From NCBI GenBank assembly GCA_023665865.1, contig JAMPDC010000001.1, positions 942,081 through 1,006,080 of the forward strand: a DNA stretch of 64,000 nt. The letters run 5' to 3'. The first letter of the stretch is position 1, and each line of letters starts with the position of its first letter. Shown here piece by piece: positions 34,841 to 42,833 of this stretch. Made by a program: the position numbers and the translations under genes. The DNA is from Staphylococcus sp. (GTDB lineage Bacteria > Bacteroidota > Bacteroidia > Bacteroidales > Muribaculaceae). The notes beneath the pieces were generated by a model, which was given only the letters and a program-made list of their open reading frames with translations, did no database searches and was not told where the DNA came from.

Positions 34841-36661
34841 TCATCCCAAAGTCAGGCCGAGGTCATCCATAAATCCCTTGAAAGCAGGAATATTTTCAAG
34901 CATGTGGTTAAGAACCTCGCGCTCATTCCACGTGTGGGGCGAGGCCGCGCCCTGATTCATCTCGACCTTCAATTCAAAATGGTCATTTCCAAGAGCATCA
35001 CGCACAAATCCGAGTAGCTCCTGGGTCTTCTGTTCGATGATGTTGAGTTGCATCTCGTTTTCGACCATCATCTTGTAGACATGCCCCTCCACAGGTGCCG
35101 GAAACGATGCCCTCATGGTGTTGATGAGTATATGTTCAGTTGGATGGTTGCCTATGAATTCCTGCCACGCCTTGTTGAGCTGTTCGCGTGTATATGTACC
35201 ATTTCTAAGCTCGCGGACAACCGTCTGCGCGGTCGCCGTCTCAGTCTGGGCCGAGTTTTTCGAATGGTTGATTGAAAATGTCGACACAGGACGCTTCAGT
35301 GGCCTCTTCTGAGGCATCGGAGCCGGAGCGGGCGCAACGTATGGCGACGCCGGCGACGAGGCGACAGGAGCCGGCTGTGGCGTCTGTGGGGCATAGGCAT
35401 TCGGCTGCGGCTGCGCAGGTGCCGGGGAGGGAGACGGACTTGCCGGTTGAGCCTGTGGAGCAGCGGGCCGAGGTTGAGATGGTGACGGTGATTGAGGAGT
35501 CGTTGCAGCAGGCTGTATCTTCTGTAACCGCCCCTCTCCTGCTGCTGCACTGTCGCTATTGTGGGAGGGGCTTAGTAATTGGCATATTTTTGCGAGCGTG
35601 AGCTCTATGAGAAATTGCTTGTTGGAAGCAGTGCGATAGTTAAGATCAGCCTCATTGCAGAGATTCATCGCCCGGTAGATGAAATCGGGCGAACACTTGA
35701 CGGCCGTCTGCGCCATCGCTTTGCGGGCCTCATCGTCTGCCTCGAGAAGCACGATGGTCGACGGATCGCGCGCCACCATGAGGTCTCTCATATAGTCGGC
35801 GAGACCATTGATGAAGAAATGCGAATCAAACCCCCTGTCGCGGATATCCTTATAGATAAGCCACGATTCCAGGACCTTCCCGCCGAGGAAACAATCAAGC
35901 AGACGGTTATAGTAATTGTAGTCGAGCACGTTAAGGTTGTCGATGGCGCTCTGATAGGTGATGTTGCCACGCGATGAAGCCGCTACCTGATCGAAGATCG
36001 ATAGCGCATCGCGCATCGCACCGTCAGCCTTGCGGGCGATCACACTGAGAGCCGCAGGATCGGCCGAAATACCCTCCTGCGAGGCGACATAGGCCAGATG
36101 ATCAACCATATCACGCACTGTGATGCGCTTGAAATCATAGATCTGACAGCGCGAGAGAATAGTCGGTATGATCTTGTGTTTCTCGGTGGTGGCAAGGATG
36201 AAGATCACGTATGACGGCGGCTCTTCAAGAGTCTTGAGAAAAGCATTGAAAGCGGCCGACGACAGCATGTGGACCTCATCGACGATAAACACACGGTAGC
36301 GCCCCTGCGATGGAGGAATCTGTACCTGCTCGACAAGCTGACGGATGTCTTCAACGCCATTGTTTGAGGCGGCGTCAAGCTCGATGATGTTGAGCGATGT
36401 CCCCTCGTTGAAAGCCCGGCAGCTGTCACACTCATTGCAGGCCTCCCCTTCAGGCGTAGGGTTGCTACAGTTGATTGTCTTGGCAAAAATGCGCGCGCAA
36501 GAAGTCTTGCCGACTCCCCTGGAGCCACAAAATAGATAGCTGTGGGCCAATCGCTGAGTGGCTATCGCGTTTTTCAGCGTCGCCGTCAGAGCCTTCTGGC
36601 CGACCACGCTGTCGAAGGTCGACGGACGATATTTACGTGCCGAGACAATATAATGTTCCAT
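34841..36661 (-). CDS. dnaX: DNA polymerase III subunit gamma/tau
   Basis: DnaX is the ATPase of the clamp loader and tethers the replicative polymerases. I use the ATG at 36661 (MEHYIVSARKYRPSTFDSVV), giving 606 residues. The ATG at 36703 adds 14 non-conserved residues. Walker A GSRGVGKT (46-53), zinc-binding cysteines 65, 75, 78 and 81, VDEVHMLS (127-134) and the SRC sensor LSRCQIYDF are present. Residues from about 380 to 470 are a Pro/Gln/Ala/Ser-rich linker. The C-terminal domain (about 480-606) is tau-like. I see no clear slippery site for a programmed frameshift to gamma. Confidence 0.96.
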   Translation of the reverse strand: MEHYIVSARKYRPSTFDSVVGQKALTATLKNAIATQRLAHSYLFCGSRGVGKTSCARIFAKTINCSNPTPEGEACNECDSCRAFNEGTSLNIIELDAASNNGVEDIRQLVEQVQIPPSQGRYRVFIVDEVHMLSSAAFNAFLKTLEEPPSYVIFILATTEKHKIIPTILSRCQIYDFKRITVRDMVDHLAYVASQEGISADPAALSVIARKADGAMRDALSIFDQVAASSRGNITYQSAIDNLNVLDYNYYNRLLDCFLGGKVLESWLIYKDIRDRGFDSHFFINGLADYMRDLMVARDPSTIVLLEADDEARKAMAQTAVKCSPDFIYRAMNLCNEADLNYRTASNKQFLIELTLAKICQLLSPSHNSDSAAAGEGRLQKIQPAATTPQSPSPSQPRPAAPQAQPASPSPSPAPAQPQPNAYAPQTPQPAPVASSPASPYVAPAPAPMPQKRPLKRPVSTFSINHSKNSAQTETATAQTVVRELRNGTYTREQLNKAWQEFIGNHPTEHILINTMRASFPAPVEGHVYKMMVENEMQLNIIEQKTQELLGFVRDALGNDHFELKVEMNQGAASPHTWNEREVLNHMLENIPAFKGFMDDLGLTLG

Positions 36662-36765
36662 ATCCACAAATTTACTAACAATTCCCCGCATTTCCAAAAC
36701 CATCTTCCACTTTATAAAAAATCTAAAATTTGTATTATCGCACTATTCTTACCGAAGATAATTTG

Positions 36766-36773
36766 TATTTTTG
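36766..36773 (+). promoter_or_regulatory. Candidate -7 element for the DUF4230 pair
   Basis: TATTTTTG, 28 bp before the ATG at 36802. The -33 half is not clear. Confidence 0.5.
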
Positions 36774-36801
36774 TAGTGAAACCTTATCACGACCCAAAAC
36801 T

Positions 36802-37398
36802 ATGAGAATGAAGAAATCACTGACAAGAATCATCACAGGCCTCACTCTCCCGCTTCTGGCTGCCGGATGTGCCCAGAAACAGGAGGTAAGCATTGTCCAC
36901 GAGCTCCACGATGTGCAGAAACTCGTGCTTGCCGAGATGACCATCAACAAGGTCGGCAAAATCAGCGACGATGGCGCCAAGGGCATACATGCGATTGTCA
37001 ACAACCTTAAGGTCGGCAAGCGCATTGCCGCCTACTCTTTCCAGACTTATATCGAAGCCTATATAGACCTCAGCGAACTCAATGACGCCAATGTCGTCGT
37101 CGACGAGACCTCGAAGACAGTCACTCTTACCCTCCCCCCTGTCAGGACCCAATATCTCGGACGCGACCTCGGTGTGACCGAAGAGCATTACCGCGTCAGC
37201 GGTCTCCGCTCCAACATCACTGCAGAGGAACGCGCGGCGCTCAAGGAGGAGATGAACAAGTCGCTCAAGGAGGATGTCAGAAACAACGACGAATACCGCT
37301 CCATGCTCGTCGCGGAAGCCCAAAAGAAGGCCCGCGGTTTCTTCTCCATCCTCCTCAGAGACCGTGGCTATAAATCAAACATTAATTTCAGAGACTGA
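36802..37398 (+). CDS. DUF4230 lipoprotein
   Basis: A 198-residue lipoprotein with a signal peptide ending LPLLAAGC (lipid-modified Cys at about residue 19). The DUF4230 domain follows: HDVQKLVLAEMTINKVGKI, then YSFQTYIEAYIDLSELNDANV and VTLTLPPVRTQYLGRD. A charged helical C-terminus resembles the end of band-7 proteins. Function is unknown. It is 5 bp upstream of a second DUF4230 gene. The ATG at 36802 is preferred; another in-frame ATG is at 36808. Confidence 0.87.
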   Translation: MRMKKSLTRIITGLTLPLLAAGCAQKQEVSIVHELHDVQKLVLAEMTINKVGKISDDGAKGIHAIVNNLKVGKRIAAYSFQTYIEAYIDLSELNDANVVVDETSKTVTLTLPPVRTQYLGRDLGVTEEHYRVSGLRSNITAEERAALKEEMNKSLKEDVRNNDEYRSMLVAEAQKKARGFFSILLRDRGYKSNINFRD

Positions 37399-37403
37399 CC
37401 GCT

Positions 37404-37985
37404 ATGATTAAACGCTATATCACACTGATCATCACCATCGTGATCATCGCCGGAGTCGCAGCCATCATCTTGTGGCGTTCGACCGCCGCCTCCACCAACA
37501 TGTCTGTTTCCGAGACAAAGCTGTCGGAAATCAAGGAGATGGTGAAGCTGTGCTCGCTTGAAGTCCGCGACGACGTGGCCATCAAAGACTCGATCAACGG
37601 AAAATGGATCTTTGCAAAGAATACCGTCAACGGCTACATCCGTTTTGACCTCGAAAAACTCGACTATCAGACCCGCAATGACTCCGTCATCATCTTCCTA
37701 CCGCCGGAGGAGATCGAGATCTATGAATCTAACTCAGATGGCGCATACGAGGTCATCGACACATGGAACGAATCTCTGCTGGATCTCCGCACTCTCACCG
37801 CAGCAGAGGAATCGGCAATCAAACGCCGGATGGCTGAACGCTACCGCAAATCGTTTTACACCAAAGGCTATGTCAGTCGTGCGCGCCGCTCCGCCGTCGA
37901 GACTCTCTCGCAGCTCGTCTCGGTCATGGACGATAAAATCACCATCGTCGACCTCCACCCTCAGGGTTTCAATGCTCCCGAATGA
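37404..37985 (+). CDS. DUF4230 membrane-anchored protein
   Basis: A 193-residue paralogue of the preceding protein, but with an uncleaved N-terminal membrane segment (about 5-24, ITLIITIVIIAGVAAIILW) instead of a lipobox. The shared layout is recognisable: VKLCSLEVRDDVAIKDSING, GYIRFDLEKLDYQTRNDSVI and FLPPEEIEIYES, then a basic helix (AIKRRMAERYRKSFYTKGYV). The pair probably works as a unit at the inner membrane and envelope. A strong bidirectional terminator follows. Confidence 0.87.
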   Translation: MIKRYITLIITIVIIAGVAAIILWRSTAASTNMSVSETKLSEIKEMVKLCSLEVRDDVAIKDSINGKWIFAKNTVNGYIRFDLEKLDYQTRNDSVIIFLPPEEIEIYESNSDGAYEVIDTWNESLLDLRTLTAAEESAIKRRMAERYRKSFYTKGYVSRARRSAVETLSQLVSVMDDKITIVDLHPQGFNAPE

Positions 37986-38000
37986 GTTGTCAACGCATAA

Positions 38001-38040
38001 GAAAAAGCGAAAGACTCCGGGCGGAGTCTTTCGCTTTTTC
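38001..38040. terminator. Bidirectional terminator between DUF4230 and OmpA-family genes
   Basis: GAAAAAGCGAAAGACTCCG (from 38001) mirrors CGGAGTCTTTCGCTTTTTC (ending 38040), giving a nearly perfect palindrome with an A-run on the left and a T-run on the right. Confidence 0.92.
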
Positions 38041-38072
38041 TTTGTCTTGTTTATATCAGAACTACATCATTA

Positions 38073-38933
38073 TCACTCAGCATCTTTCGGAGCCTGATCG
38101 ATGAGATCGAGGAACTGGTCGAGCTTGGGAGTGATGATGATCTCGGTGCGGCGGTTGCGCTGACGTCCGAGCTCCGAAGAGTTGTCGGCGATAGGATTAA
38201 ACTCGCCGCGTCCGGCAGCTGTAAGGCGCGAGGGATTGATGCCGAAATCGTTCTGAAGCACCTGGACAATAGAACTTGCACGGAGGGCACTGAGATCCCA
38301 GTTGTTGCGGATGTTTGTACGGCTGATGGGCACAGGATCAGTGTTGCCTTCGACGAGCACGTCATAGTCACCATAGTCCTTGATGATCTTGGCGATCTTG
38401 CCGAGAGTCTCCATGGCACGGGCGTTGACCTCATAGCTACCCGACTGGAAGAGCATATTGTCGGCCAGCGAGATATAGACCACACCCTTGAGCACCTTGA
38501 CGTTGACCTCCTGCATCTCGTTGTTGTCGAGCGAACGGGTCAGCTTGGTTGTCAAGGCAAGGTTGAGCGAGTCAGACTTTGATTTGGCCTGCACGAGCTG
38601 CTTGATATAGCGGTTAGAGGCATTAATCTCGTCAACAAGCTTGGAAATGTTAACATTGCCCTGGGTATTCTGGCTGATACTGTTGTCAAGCGACTTCTGG
38701 AGAGCGGCATAGTTGCGTTTGAGCTCCTCATTGTTGGCCTTGGCCTGAGCGAGAAGAGTCTCGAGGCTCTTGCCGTTGGCACGGCTCTCGGCGAGGGCAA
38801 CCTGCGAGGCGGTATAGTCCTGCTTCAAAGCGTCGTGTTCTGTCTGAAGAGCCGCAAATTTCTTGTTGCTGACACATCCTGACAGCGCTATCAGCGCTGC
38901 CGCGCTTGCTAATGTAATGGCGCGTAGTCTCAT
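38073..38933 (-). CDS. OmpA family lipoprotein
   Basis: An envelope protein that binds peptidoglycan through its C-terminus. The signal peptide ends in a lipobox (LIALSGC, Cys at about residue 20). A long coiled-coil-like helix follows (about 25-130, rich in A/L/E/K/Q). The OmpA-like domain (about 150-275) contains FQSGSYEVNARAMETLGKI, VEGNTDPVPISRTNIRNNWD and LSALRASSIVQ. It also has AAGRGEFNPIADNSSELGRQ followed by NRRTEI, including the Asp and Arg that bind diaminopimelate. The length is 286 residues. It is a single gene. Confidence 0.93.
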   Translation of the reverse strand: MRLRAITLASAAALIALSGCVSNKKFAALQTEHDALKQDYTASQVALAESRANGKSLETLLAQAKANNEELKRNYAALQKSLDNSISQNTQGNVNISKLVDEINASNRYIKQLVQAKSKSDSLNLALTTKLTRSLDNNEMQEVNVKVLKGVVYISLADNMLFQSGSYEVNARAMETLGKIAKIIKDYGDYDVLVEGNTDPVPISRTNIRNNWDLSALRASSIVQVLQNDFGINPSRLTAAGRGEFNPIADNSSELGRQRNRRTEIIITPKLDQFLDLIDQAPKDAE

Positions 38934-39070
38934 AACTGTTAACGTTTTAAAAGAATTGATTGTATTTGATTATAATTTACGTATAGTCAATATCTCTATA
39001 TTGATTAGAGTCGGCCCGGGGCCGGAGGTTTAACAGCGTCAGCGAAAAAAAATTTTTTCGCCCGACACAA

Positions 39071-41107
39071 TCACTTGACAGGACGGGGAGTTTCGTTTTC
39101 TTTCTCGGCAGGACGGCGCTTGGCAAGATTGTCGGAGAAAACCTTGAGGTCTATAGCTCCGTTTTTGACAGCCGAACGCATGACGCGGCGGTTGCTCTGC
39201 TCGCTATACGAACCCTTGGCGCGCCAGATGAGGTCGACAAAAAGAAGAGCCTTCTCGTTGGTAGCACGTCCGCGCACAGCGAAATAGTCATTGTTGGCCA
39301 CGGCATCAATATCGCCGGCCTGGATTGCCTCGATGAGCGACTTGCCCATACCGCTCTGCAACTTCGCCACTTCCCAGACGGGATATGAGTTGAGGTACTC
39401 GGCATCGGCCTGCTCTTCAGGCGTCATGGCGACCGGTGCAGGTGCCGCGTCAGCACCATCGCCACCTTCGGCCAGCTGCTCGGCCGGTGCGGGATCGTCG
39501 GCACTGCCGGTATATTGCGGACCGAAAAGCAGATAGGCTCCGACAGCGAGGATCACTACAAGTCCGACCCACAGGAAGACCGAACGCTTCGAACGGCCAC
39601 CGGATGGTGCGTCATCCTCATCCATCGGATCGTCATCGCTGTCATAGTCCGGAGTCTGGATGGTGGGCTGCTCATAGCCCGGACGCTCCTCCTTTTCCTC
39701 ACGCTTCTCAGATGTGGGCAGAGTCGTGTCGACCTTCGGACGCTCGGGCTTGTTATCTTCCGACACATTCTCAAACACCGGGGCCAGATGGGCCGGCTCC
39801 CCACCCTCCTCGCTGCTGCGCGAACTCTCGAAGTTGGGAGCCACGGGGCGGCTGGTGATGCGGACATCTACGTTGTAGACCTCGCTGTCATCCTGGGTGA
39901 CCTGACGGTGGGCACGGAAACCATGGAAGTTTCCGGAGTGTAGACGGTTGTATTCGGGAGTGTTCTTTTCAATGGAAATCTGCTGCTCAAACACTCGTCC
40001 GTCACCGAAGTCGAGACGGAGTGTCACCCCCTGCTCCACCGGCTGCATCACCAGTTCCATCTCCTCGGTGACGAGCATCTCGGCAGCAGTCTTCTTGAGT
40101 TTGAGCGGACGATAGTTGTTGGACTGCACGATGATCTCCACATCGCTGTCATCCTTGACGTCCTTCTCAAGCAATTCGATGTAGGGATCCATCGTGTTGA
40201 CCGAGCGGCCGTTGATAGTTATGGTATAGCCCTTCAGAGGCCCACCCTTGGCCGAGAGCACCTTGACGGGGATACGGCGCTCAAAGCGGATGCCGGTCTG
40301 CGAGGCCGGACGCACAGCTATCGTTGAGCCTTCATATTTGGTGTAGGCCGACGGAGTGCCGACAACCACCGTCTCCTTATGGGTGTTGAAACCCTCCTTG
40401 GAAAACGACAATTCCAGTCTGTCGCCGTCATAGACTTGCGTGCACGATGCACTCACACCCTCCGGACACACCACCGAATAGAGCTTGCGTATCGGAGCCG
40501 TCAGCCTCGGCATCTTGACCCCCGGACGGAGCGAGGTCGTGGCCGATACGACGATGATGCAGCGGTAGTCTCTATATTCGGGCTGCCCGGGGAAGGAGAA
40601 GATTGACTCGAGTTCCTGCTGGGAGATGAAAGTGCGGTAGGCTGCCTCGGCAAGCTGATGACCCTCTTCGGGCGCATGATATGTCCATGCGTCGAGTCTG
40701 ACCGGCTCGTCGGTGACAGCGGCCTGTAGACAAGCCTCTTCAACGCCCTCGTCAGTGAGATTATCCTCCTCGACAAATGTCTTCTTGAGATTGGAGAAGA
40801 GATTCATAAGCTGACGGCCTGTCAGCGCACAGCCACTCTCGACGAGCACTGAGATCATCATATAGCCACGCTCGGGATTCACCGTATTGCGGGTGATGAG
40901 CGAGAAATAGTGGCCGAGAGGCGAAGACTGCAGGACATAGCACTCTGTCGCGTTGAGAAAACGCTTGATGGCCGCACCGGGCTCGACCATTGTCGAACTC
41001 CAGCGCGGATCAATGACGCTTTCTGATGAGGGATATGAATAGATTGTCTGTGTGACTCCCTGGACCTCACCTCGGAGCGCCACATGGAGATATGAATATC
41101 GGGACAT
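39071..41107 (-). CDS. Large single-span membrane protein of unknown function
   Basis: A 678-residue protein I cannot assign. Residues 1-190 form a globular alpha/beta N-terminal domain (starting MSRYSYLHVALRGEVQGVTQ, with ERGYMMISVLVESGCALTG). Residues about 190-425 look like serial beta domains. One contains PVKVLSAKGGPLKGYTITIN and VEIIVQSNNYRPLKLK, resembling a PEGA or carboxypeptidase-regulatory fold. Residues 430-515 are acidic and Pro/Glu-rich, so probably disordered. One membrane span follows (about 517-535, FLWVGLVVILAVGAYLLFG). A C-terminal soluble region of about 140 residues mentions repeated helices (NSYPVWEVAKLQSGMGKSLI). There is no signal peptide, so the large N-terminal part is probably cytoplasmic. 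Confidence 0.85.
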   Translation of the reverse strand: MSRYSYLHVALRGEVQGVTQTIYSYPSSESVIDPRWSSTMVEPGAAIKRFLNATECYVLQSSPLGHYFSLITRNTVNPERGYMMISVLVESGCALTGRQLMNLFSNLKKTFVEEDNLTDEGVEEACLQAAVTDEPVRLDAWTYHAPEEGHQLAEAAYRTFISQQELESIFSFPGQPEYRDYRCIIVVSATTSLRPGVKMPRLTAPIRKLYSVVCPEGVSASCTQVYDGDRLELSFSKEGFNTHKETVVVGTPSAYTKYEGSTIAVRPASQTGIRFERRIPVKVLSAKGGPLKGYTITINGRSVNTMDPYIELLEKDVKDDSDVEIIVQSNNYRPLKLKKTAAEMLVTEEMELVMQPVEQGVTLRLDFGDGRVFEQQISIEKNTPEYNRLHSGNFHGFRAHRQVTQDDSEVYNVDVRITSRPVAPNFESSRSSEEGGEPAHLAPVFENVSEDNKPERPKVDTTLPTSEKREEKEERPGYEQPTIQTPDYDSDDDPMDEDDAPSGGRSKRSVFLWVGLVVILAVGAYLLFGPQYTGSADDPAPAEQLAEGGDGADAAPAPVAMTPEEQADAEYLNSYPVWEVAKLQSGMGKSLIEAIQAGDIDAVANNDYFAVRGRATNEKALLFVDLIWRAKGSYSEQSNRRVMRSAVKNGAIDLKVFSDNLAKRRPAEKENETPRPVK

Positions 41108-41208
41108 AAAATTTTTTCAGCGTTTTGGGGAATGTAATCAACTACAAAAGTAATAAAAATCTCCATGCCCGCAAAACCGCAGGATGACCTTAGTCAATTA
41201 TGCCCGTC

Positions 41209-41469
41209 TCACCATCCCCAGCCCGGACCACCGGGAGGAGGGCCGCCGGGACCACCCGGTCCGCCGGGAGGTGGTGGAGGAGGCGGTGTGGCCGGGCCTC
41301 CGATCGGGCCGGAGATACCTAAGTCAATCCCAAATCCACCCGGTTGCGTGAAGTTGAAGTCTGTGCCGGTGCTCATCCAGAGACCTTCGCAGGAACTGAG
41401 AGCTCCCGAAAGTGACAGTCCGACAGCGGCTGCCAGGCAAAGACGAAGTGTGTGCGTGTTCTTTTTCAT
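41209..41469 (-). CDS. Small Pro/Gly-rich lipoprotein
   Basis: An 86-residue protein from the ATG at 41469 (MKKNTHTLRLCLAAAVGLSL). A lipobox ends at the Cys of SGALSSC (about residue 27). The mature part is short: EGLWMSTGTDFNFTQPGGFGI, then a C-terminal run of prolines and glycines (PPPPPPPGGPGGPGGPPPG, finishing GWGW). The frame extends upstream to 41517, but that would bury the signal. A tandem GGN/CCN-type sequence is present in the DNA. I do not recognise the family; it could be a surface-exposed small lipoprotein. Confidence 0.72.
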   Translation of the reverse strand: MKKNTHTLRLCLAAAVGLSLSGALSSCEGLWMSTGTDFNFTQPGGFGIDLGISGPIGGPATPPPPPPPGGPGGPGGPPPGGPGWGW

Positions 41470-41560
41470 AGTCGGAGTGTCTTTGATGTTCATAAGTAAT
41501 AACACTCCGCGGCTCAAAAGGTTAGCCGGCAGAAGGCGGTATTATTTCAAACGACAGCTT

Positions 41561-42364
41561 TCACCACTGACGTCTGAGAGTCGCCACGCGGGCCAGAATA
41601 TAGGCCCCCGTCATCGTCAGGACTATCAGGGCAGAGCAGGGGACATCAATGACCGTGGCCAGCATCAGTCCCGCCACACTACAAGCGAGCGAAACAGTTA
41701 TCGAGAGCAGCAGCATCGACTTGAAACGATGGCAGAACATCTCAGCTATCATCTGTGGCAACGCGAGCATCGACATCAGCAGCATCACACCGACAAGACG
41801 GATAGTCAGGACTATGCACACTGCCACCAGCACAGTCATCATCGTGGTGATGAAAGTCACCGGCAGATGGCGGACGGCGGCAAAGTCGGGATCAAAGGCG
41901 CAGATGACTATCTTGCGGAAGAAGCAGGCAAAAAAGATGAGCAGTATCACCGTGAATATCCCGAAAGCCCACAGATCGGACCGAGTGATCGTCAGTATAT
42001 TGCCAAACAGGAAAGCATTCAGCTCAGGGACATAGCCTGGGGTGAGGAAGATGAAGAGGGTGCCGAGCGCCATGCCGAGCGCCCAGATGACGGCAATAGC
42101 GGAGTCCTCGCGCACGCGGTGGTGCTTGGCCATCCACTGCACGCCGAGCGACGACGCCACAGCAAACACCGCTGCCATCGCCACTGGGTTAAGACCGAGA
42201 AAATATCCGAGGCCGAGCCCCCCGAAGCAGGCATGGGTGACACCACCGGAGATCGACACCAGGCGGCGGGTCACAATGTAGGTTCCTATTATAGCCGACG
42301 CAACACTCAGCAGGAGGATTCCTATCAGGGAGTTGCGAAAAAAATCATACGCAAGTATCTCCAC
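41561..42364 (-). CDS. Metal ABC transporter permease (ZnuB/ABC-3 family)
   Basis: Inner-membrane permease of a zinc/manganese/iron-type ABC importer. The 267-residue protein has about eight hydrophobic segments. It shows the family features SISGGVTHACFGGLGLGYFLG (about 38-58), WALGMALGTLFIFLTPGY, and the cytoplasmic loop with RLVGVMLLMSMLALPQMIAEM (about 187-207), which contacts the ATPase. No ATPase or binding-protein gene is adjacent, so partners must be elsewhere. It lies after a small membrane-anchored protein gene on the same strand. Confidence 0.92.
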   Translation of the reverse strand: MEILAYDFFRNSLIGILLLSVASAIIGTYIVTRRLVSISGGVTHACFGGLGLGYFLGLNPVAMAAVFAVASSLGVQWMAKHHRVREDSAIAVIWALGMALGTLFIFLTPGYVPELNAFLFGNILTITRSDLWAFGIFTVILLIFFACFFRKIVICAFDPDFAAVRHLPVTFITTMMTVLVAVCIVLTIRLVGVMLLMSMLALPQMIAEMFCHRFKSMLLLSITVSLACSVAGLMLATVIDVPCSALIVLTMTGAYILARVATLRRQW

Positions 42365-42413
42365 TTCAACAAGCGATTAATTACAAGAGATTAGTTAAAC
42401 GTCCAGATATCGT

Positions 42414-42821
42414 CTACTGTTTATCGCCGGCAAGCATCAGCCACTCGTCGCGCAGCTGTCCGGGCATAGCGATGCCCCTTTGGGTGAGCGAGACTCCCCA
42501 GGGATAGACATCGGCGGGGAGAAGCGTGTAGAGCACCTCACGAAACTCCTCGATCTCACCGTCGGCATAGTCCTCCGGCTCTCGTCCGGCAAAACGGTCA
42601 AGCTCCTCATCGTCAAAATAGACTGGAGAGAGAGCAGGGGAGAGGCCCTTCTCACAGACGGCATGGAGACCGCAACACACCTCACTTTCAGCCTCATGAG
42701 GCAGAGTGGGGGAGTCGGATCCATCACTCCCCGACTTCACTTCCCCGTCGGGCCGATGGGTGAGATAGAGTATCAGGCCCGTCAGCAGCGTGACAGCCAA
42801 TATGATCAGTGCACCAATCAC
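42414..42821 (-). CDS. Small membrane-anchored protein of unknown function
   Basis: A 135-residue protein with one N-terminal membrane segment (about 2-20, IGALIILAVTLLTGLILYL), a Ser/Asp/Gly linker, then a compact conserved-looking domain. This contains ESEVCCGLHAVCEKG (three Cys, one His), FDDEELDRFAGREPEDY and EFREVLYTLLPADVYPW, ending LRDEWLMLAGD. The Cys/His cluster could bind metal, which is an inference. It sits between aroA (12 bp upstream) and the ABC permease (49 bp downstream), all in one direction. Confidence 0.78.
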   Translation of the reverse strand: MIGALIILAVTLLTGLILYLTHRPDGEVKSGSDGSDSPTLPHEAESEVCCGLHAVCEKGLSPALSPVYFDDEELDRFAGREPEDYADGEIEEFREVLYTLLPADVYPWGVSLTQRGIAMPGQLRDEWLMLAGDKQ

Positions 42822-42833
42822 AGTCGCAACCGT

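Noticed and set aside
34841-36661. Programmed frameshift in dnaX producing gamma
   Set aside because: No A-rich slippery heptamer with a following hairpin was evident at the expected place.
41165-42394. A 409-residue + strand frame
   Set aside because: It is antisense to the Pro/Gly lipoprotein and the ABC permease, and its product is rich in His, Arg and Gln with no domain character.
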